Of a stretch of 64,000 bases of DNA, positions 11,601-17,600 are shown piece by piece (position 1 is the first letter of the stretch; each line of letters starts with the position of its first letter). The position numbers were made by a program, and so were the translations under genes. Source of the DNA: Bactericera cockerelli (taxonomy: Eukaryota > Arthropoda > Insecta > Hemiptera > Triozidae); assembly GCA_024516035.1 (NCBI GenBank), contig CM044956.1, positions 10,172,878-10,236,877 of the forward strand, read 5' to 3'. The notes below the pieces were generated by a model. It ran no database searches. It saw only the letters and a list, made by a program, of their open reading frames with translations, and had not been told where the DNA came from.

Positions 11601-14600
11601 CTGTACCTCATTTAAACTCGATTGAATTTATATAATATAATAAATAACTGTAAACAATGTAAACTCTTCTCGCTGTTCCCAGGAGAGATTGACCGCGCCC
11701 GCGGTATCTACGCCCACTGCGCGCAGGTGTGTGACCCACGCGTGTGTCGGGAGTTCTGGTCCGCGTGGAAGAGCTTCGAGATCAAGCATGGGAACGAGGA
11801 CACCATGCGGGAGATGTTGCGGATCCAGCGCAGCGTTCAGGCGGGCTACAACACTCAGGTGTGTATGGTTGTATAGTTTATTTATTTATTTATTTACACT
11901 TTATTAATAGGACATATTACAACAAAAATAATTACAAATTAAAATGCAATATAATAGAAGAAAAAAATAAAGAAAAAATAAATAAAAATATACATAATAT
12001 GTGTCCTAACTAAAGGGCGGGGTTATTGCCTTTGGCGGGCTACAACACTCAGGTGTGTATAGTTGAAGCTGGATATAGGAGAACTGGATATATGTATGAG
12101 AAATCTGGTTATTAGAGGAAAAATTGCAGCTCAAAATTTCCTCTCTCGAATGGAAAATAACCTCTTTTTGAGAGAAACCTGGACACAAGAGAAAAATTTT
12201 CAGGTTAAATTTACCTCTACATATAAAGGAAAATAACCTCCTTATAATAGAAACCGGGATATATAGGTATGAGAAAAAAATCGGTCCCTCGAGTTCTCTT
12301 ATAACCAGGGTCGACTGTATACGTTTTGTTTTTGCTTTTCTTTTAACTACCATTATTACTGCTATTGTTATATTATCTTCCACTATTAGTTCCTATCGTG
12401 TTTTCTATAATCCTTCATTTCTAATTGTTACTTTATTTACATTGTATTTATACTCAAATAAATAAAGAGTTGCTTTGTTAAACTGTTGGCATAATGGGAC
12501 TACCTGTCTTGCGCTGACAGTCTAAATAAAGCACTACTTATACTTATACGTATATAAAAACAAGTAATTGTGGCCGAGTGGAGTGGTGTACTAGACTTAC
12601 ACGCATGGTGACCTGGGTTCTAGTCCCAGCCGGGTAGAGCAGGGACATGGGTTGGTTAGGGAAAATTCTTTAGTCTAATTTTATAAATCTAAAACAGATG
12701 TGTAACTAGTATAATGATTCTATCAATGAGTATATCAGTATAAGCAGAAAAGTGATAAGTTGTACTAGATGTACATGAATATCAGAACATACCTGATCAG
12801 GCTGTCAAATTCCGGCTCTACCCAGGCTGGGTGAAGTTAATTTGGGTTGCTGGTACGATTCCCAGCGAATGGAGGGTAAAACCCCCGTCCTGTCTACCTC
12901 TAGTCAGGACGTTAAAACCAAATAGAATCAATGGACATGAAAGAAGCCTAGACATTGGATCTGGGCGTCCATATAATCCTCTCACCACCGTGATTTAGGT
13001 ATCAATACCTATTTCACGGACACGGAATTATTATTATATAGCAGACTAGCGGGCTGTCGCCCGCTTTGCGGGCCGAGGCATGGCCGTGAAAGCAAAAAGT
13101 CCTTTTTCGCCAATGGCAGGTGTTGTAGTGGGAATTTCGAAAAATCCCGTCTTATTGCACATCTAGACTATAAGACAAAGCTACCTACCAAATTTCAGCT
13201 TCCTAGGACTTACCAGTTCGGAGAAACAGTGATGATCAGTCAGTCAGTGACTTTGACATTTATATATTAAGAAGATGAATATCCATGCTATCAACTAACC
13301 TCTCTATTTTAAGTTCCTCTACTCCTAAAGCACCAACCATTTGTATTTTGATCACCACTTGACTGTCTTGGCTCTACTCTCAGGTGAACATGATGTCAGT
13401 CCAGATGCTGCCAGGAAGTAGCAGCGCAGGAGGGGAGCCCCCCGCCAGCACTCCTCAGGATAACATGCAGCTGCTCGAAGCTAAGGCAGCCGAGATGTCC
13501 TTCGGTGAGTTATTGGGAGTAGACCAGTGGTCTTAACTCTAGACAGGAATAGACCAGTGGTCTTAACTCTAAACAGGAATAGAACAGTAGTATTAACTGT
13601 ACACTTGCAGTAGACCAGTAGTCTTAACTCTAAACAGGAATGTTGTTCTTGTTGTTGTTGTAGCCAGCTTGGCTATAGCTGGAGGGGTGAGTGATGGTCT
13701 CCAGCCAACTTTATTTCAAAGTTGGCTCGTCCTGAACCACATATTTCTATGTGCGATCAACCATCATGAGGACTTGGACTTTTCTTTATAAGCCATTAAA
13801 CCCTTAGGAAACTGCAAGCTAGCCTGGCTTGTAAGGGTTGGCTAGTCAGTTCTTTGTTTATAGTCCTCTAGCGGGACACTGGTTCTCTCTGTTTAACGTC
13901 CCCCAGCCAGACTAAACAGGGATTGGACCAGTAGTCTTAACTCTAAACAGGGATTGTACCAGTAGTCTTAACTCTAAACAGGTAGTGGACCAGTAGTCTT
14001 AACTCTAAACAGGGAGTAGACCAGTAGTCTTAACTCTAGACAGGGAGTAGACCAGTAGTAAAGGCGGCACTCTGTGAATCCAGAGATTCCAGAGGTCGTG
14101 GGTTCGAAACCCAGCAGGGACATGACAAGTTATCCTCCCATTTGGAATTTTTACCACATAATAATATGTCTTGGGCTTACTGCTGGAATAATGGGACTTT
14201 AATAGTCCTAATCGGGCAGTATAAATAAGGTGATATTATTATTATTTTTAACTCTAAGCAGGAGTAAGACCAGTAGTCTTAACTCTAAACAGGAATAGTC
14301 CAGTAGTATTAACTGTACACTTGGAGTAGAACAGTAGTTTTAACTCTATCGGTTCCCTTCCGGAAGGATGGTCCCTGGGACAAGTTTTTTATATTTAATA
14401 AAATGAATTAAAATATATATTACGACCAGTAGTATATTAACTGTACCCTTGGAGTAGACCAGTAGTCTTAACTCTAAACAAGGTGTAGACCAGTAGACTT
14501 AACTCTGAACAGGGAGTGGACCAGTAGTCTTAACTCTAAATAGAGAGTAGACCAGTAGTCTTAACTCTAAACAGAGAGTAGACCAGTAGTATAACTCTAA

Positions 14601-17600
14601 TCAGGGAGTAGACCAGTAGTCTTAACTCTAAACAGGGAGTAGACCAGTAGTCTTAACTCTAAACAGGGAGTAGACCAGTAGTCTTAACTCTAAACAGGGA
14701 GTAGACCAGTGGTCTTAACTCTAAACAGGGAGTAGACCAGTAGACTTACCTCTAAACAGGGAGTAGACCTGTAGACTTAACTCTAAACAGGGAGTAGACC
14801 AGTATTCTTAACTCTAAACAGGGAGTAGACCAGTAGTCTTAACTCTAAACAGGGAGTGGACCAGTAGTCTTAACTCTAAACAGGGAGTGGACCAGTAGTA
14901 TTAACTGTACACTTGGAGTAGACCAGTAGTCTTAACTCTAAACAGGGAGTAGACCAGTAGTCTTAACTCTAAACAGGGAGTGGACCAGTAGTCTTAACTC
15001 TAAACAGGGAGTGGACCAGTAGTATTAACTGTACACTTGGAGTAGACCAGTAGTCTTAACTCTAAACAGGGAGTAGACCAGTAGTCTTAACTCTAAACAG
15101 GGAGTGGACTATTTTAAAGTTATCACATTTGTGTTAATCATTTTTGTGATATCACAACTACTTAAACTCGCTTTACTAAATCTACTCTGAAACCGGGACT
15201 TGAACCACCGACCTCCAGGTTACAAGTGCGCCGCCTTATCAATCAAGCTACTGAGGTCGGTAAGAGGAAGTAGATCAGTTCTACGAACAATTTCCTTCGG
15301 TGATTATTTTTTTGTAAAAATGAGATTATATGAACATATATTTATACTTTTCCACATGCTTTTACTGATCTTAATCAAATTTTGCACACATAATTATTAT
15401 TGAAACCTAGTTATCCAGAATGTTGTCCGAAGCCTCTGGGCTACCTGAGGTCCTAAAAGAGCGCCAAAAGTGTGAAGTACTCCTGATGTTTATACTTATA
15501 AAGGCCATGCCTCGGAATAACAAGGCGGTGTTCCTTCCCCATACCCAAGAGGTTACAAGCTAGTTGGTACAATTATTATTTATTTAGTCACCGTGGCAGA
15601 GTGTGTTAGCGCGCTAAAATAATTCGAAATGTGAAGGAGGCTCTTAGTAATGCTGCGCTACCCACAAAAATTGTGAACAGGCCTTGTGCTTCACCACAAA
15701 TAAAATCATTCATACATCCATAATTATTATTTATTTACAGCCTACTGTTTAGGCGTTTTACTGTATTTACTGATAACGATTAACGAACGCACAACTAGCT
15801 CAGTGTTAAGGTACTCGCTTGCCATGCGGAAGGTCTCGAGTTCGAACCTTGGAGAGCACAAAAAAGTTGTAGTTACACACTCAATTTTTTTTTTTTTTTT
15901 TTTTTTTTTTAAAGGATGAGTGTTTCACAGCCGTTTTTATTTCGTAGCCATGAAACAGGAGCTACTGTAGACGCTTGTGGTCTGTGTTGTAGCCTGCCCA
16001 TCCCGTAGTATGCCTCCCCTCTGATGGGCGAGAAGTGACACAATACTTCCCAATTAGGTGCTGGGTCAACACTAGCGCACCGGAAGGTATCCCTTACAAA
16101 CAATTGTAACCAAACTAAGATTACAAATTTTTGTCGGCACGGGGATCGAACCCGGGACCTTCCGCATGGCAAGCGAGTGCTTAACCACTGAGCTAATCGC
16201 GCGCTATTAGCTATTTTATCCCTTTCTTTTTTACAGCTCCTAGTAGTCACTGTGGCAGAGTGAGTTAGCGCGCTAGGCATTGCACACATGGTGACCTGGG
16301 TTCGATCCCCAGCGGTGTAGGAATTTTTCTGCTCTGCACTTGGATGTTCGGTGTCCACTCATACCTCGTGAGGAAAAATGAGTAGCTGCTTTGATGTGAA
16401 GCAGCGACCAGTAGCAGAATCATAGGCAAAAATATACAAGATATTGTAAATTAAAGTGGTAAAGTCCTATGATTCTGCGCTACCAACTAAAACTGTGACA
16501 TAATAACACAAAGAAAAAGCATTATTATTATATTATTATTATTTTTACAGCTCCTCCACCCAAGGGCGGCAACATTCTCTTCGTGAAGGGCGAGGTGCAG
16601 GGGGTGACAGAGATGTGGCGCCCCTGGCATCGCACGAGGTCAACCCGGACGAGATTGACATCGATGACAGCGATGATGAGGAGGAGGGGGAGGGGGAGGG
16701 GGAGAGTGAGGGTGATAATGACGAGGGTAAGTTGAATTTATTAAACATATTGGATCAAGTTTTATTGACATTTTCATGTCTTTGCTCTGGCACATAACCA
16801 AAATTATGTGACGAAATTATGTAACGATATTATGTAACGATATTATGTAACGAAATATTGAATTGTAAAGGGAGAGAAGAGGGAAAGTGTGTGTCATGCG
16901 CACAATGGCGAAGTATTGAATTGTAGAGGGAGAGAAGAGAGAAGGTATGTGTCATGCGCACAATACGAAATTTGGTCAGTTGGGTTTTGGACCTTGAATA
17001 GTAAAGATGAAAATGTCCCAATGGTTGCAGACTCGTATGCAAGCGTTTTTTTTGTTCATATTTTGTAAGATTTTTTCTGTTTTCATAATGTTTTATTTTC
17101 ATGACATTTGTATCATTGTCTTTTCTTCTTTTCTGTTATGTACAAAATATTTACATAGAATATTTACAATACATAGAAAATGAGATAAATAGAACAAAAC
17201 TTGATCAAGGGCGGTGCTATTGCCAACGGCATTTTCTTTCTTTACTTTCTTTCTTTAAAGTAAGTAAATTAAATTCTTTGGTAAAAGAATTTACTTTCTT
17301 TACTGTAACATGTTATGTTACTATCGGAGTTCTTCAAAATATGTCTTTTGATTTTGTAATATGTCATTAAAAATGTGTTGTTTATGTCAGTTTACCCACT
17401 AAATACGTGGCTATAGAAAGATCATGTTTGGGTTATTTGGGGAGGAAACCAAACCAAACCTAACCATTTTTTTTAGCTTCTAGCCTGCATGACTCATGAG
17501 TAGGTATTTTTACCGGAACAATAATGAATTTGGCATTATTGTACTTTTTTTAACCATTGTTTTTTTGGGGGGGGGTCTAACGTCGCTTTCAACTGCATGG

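Larger units (their letters stand above)
13517..15112 (+). repeat. 31-bp minisatellite (interrupted)
   Basis: Unit about AAACAGGGAGTAGACCAGTA plus GTCTTAACTCT. It is split by the dispersed repeat at 13648-13913 and the SINE at 14055-14250, and a higher-order variant contains GTATTAACTGTACACTTGG. A further fragment at about 14345-14400 (GGTTCCCTTCCGGAAGGATG) recurs at about 63268. The array fills most of the intron between exons 13384 and 16551. Confidence 0.9.

Noticed and set aside
15909..16358. 149-codon minus ORF
   Set aside because: Runs through two SINEs; [19 protein letters not shown] is the translated tRNA-Gly SINE head, which also appears at 3906-4088.
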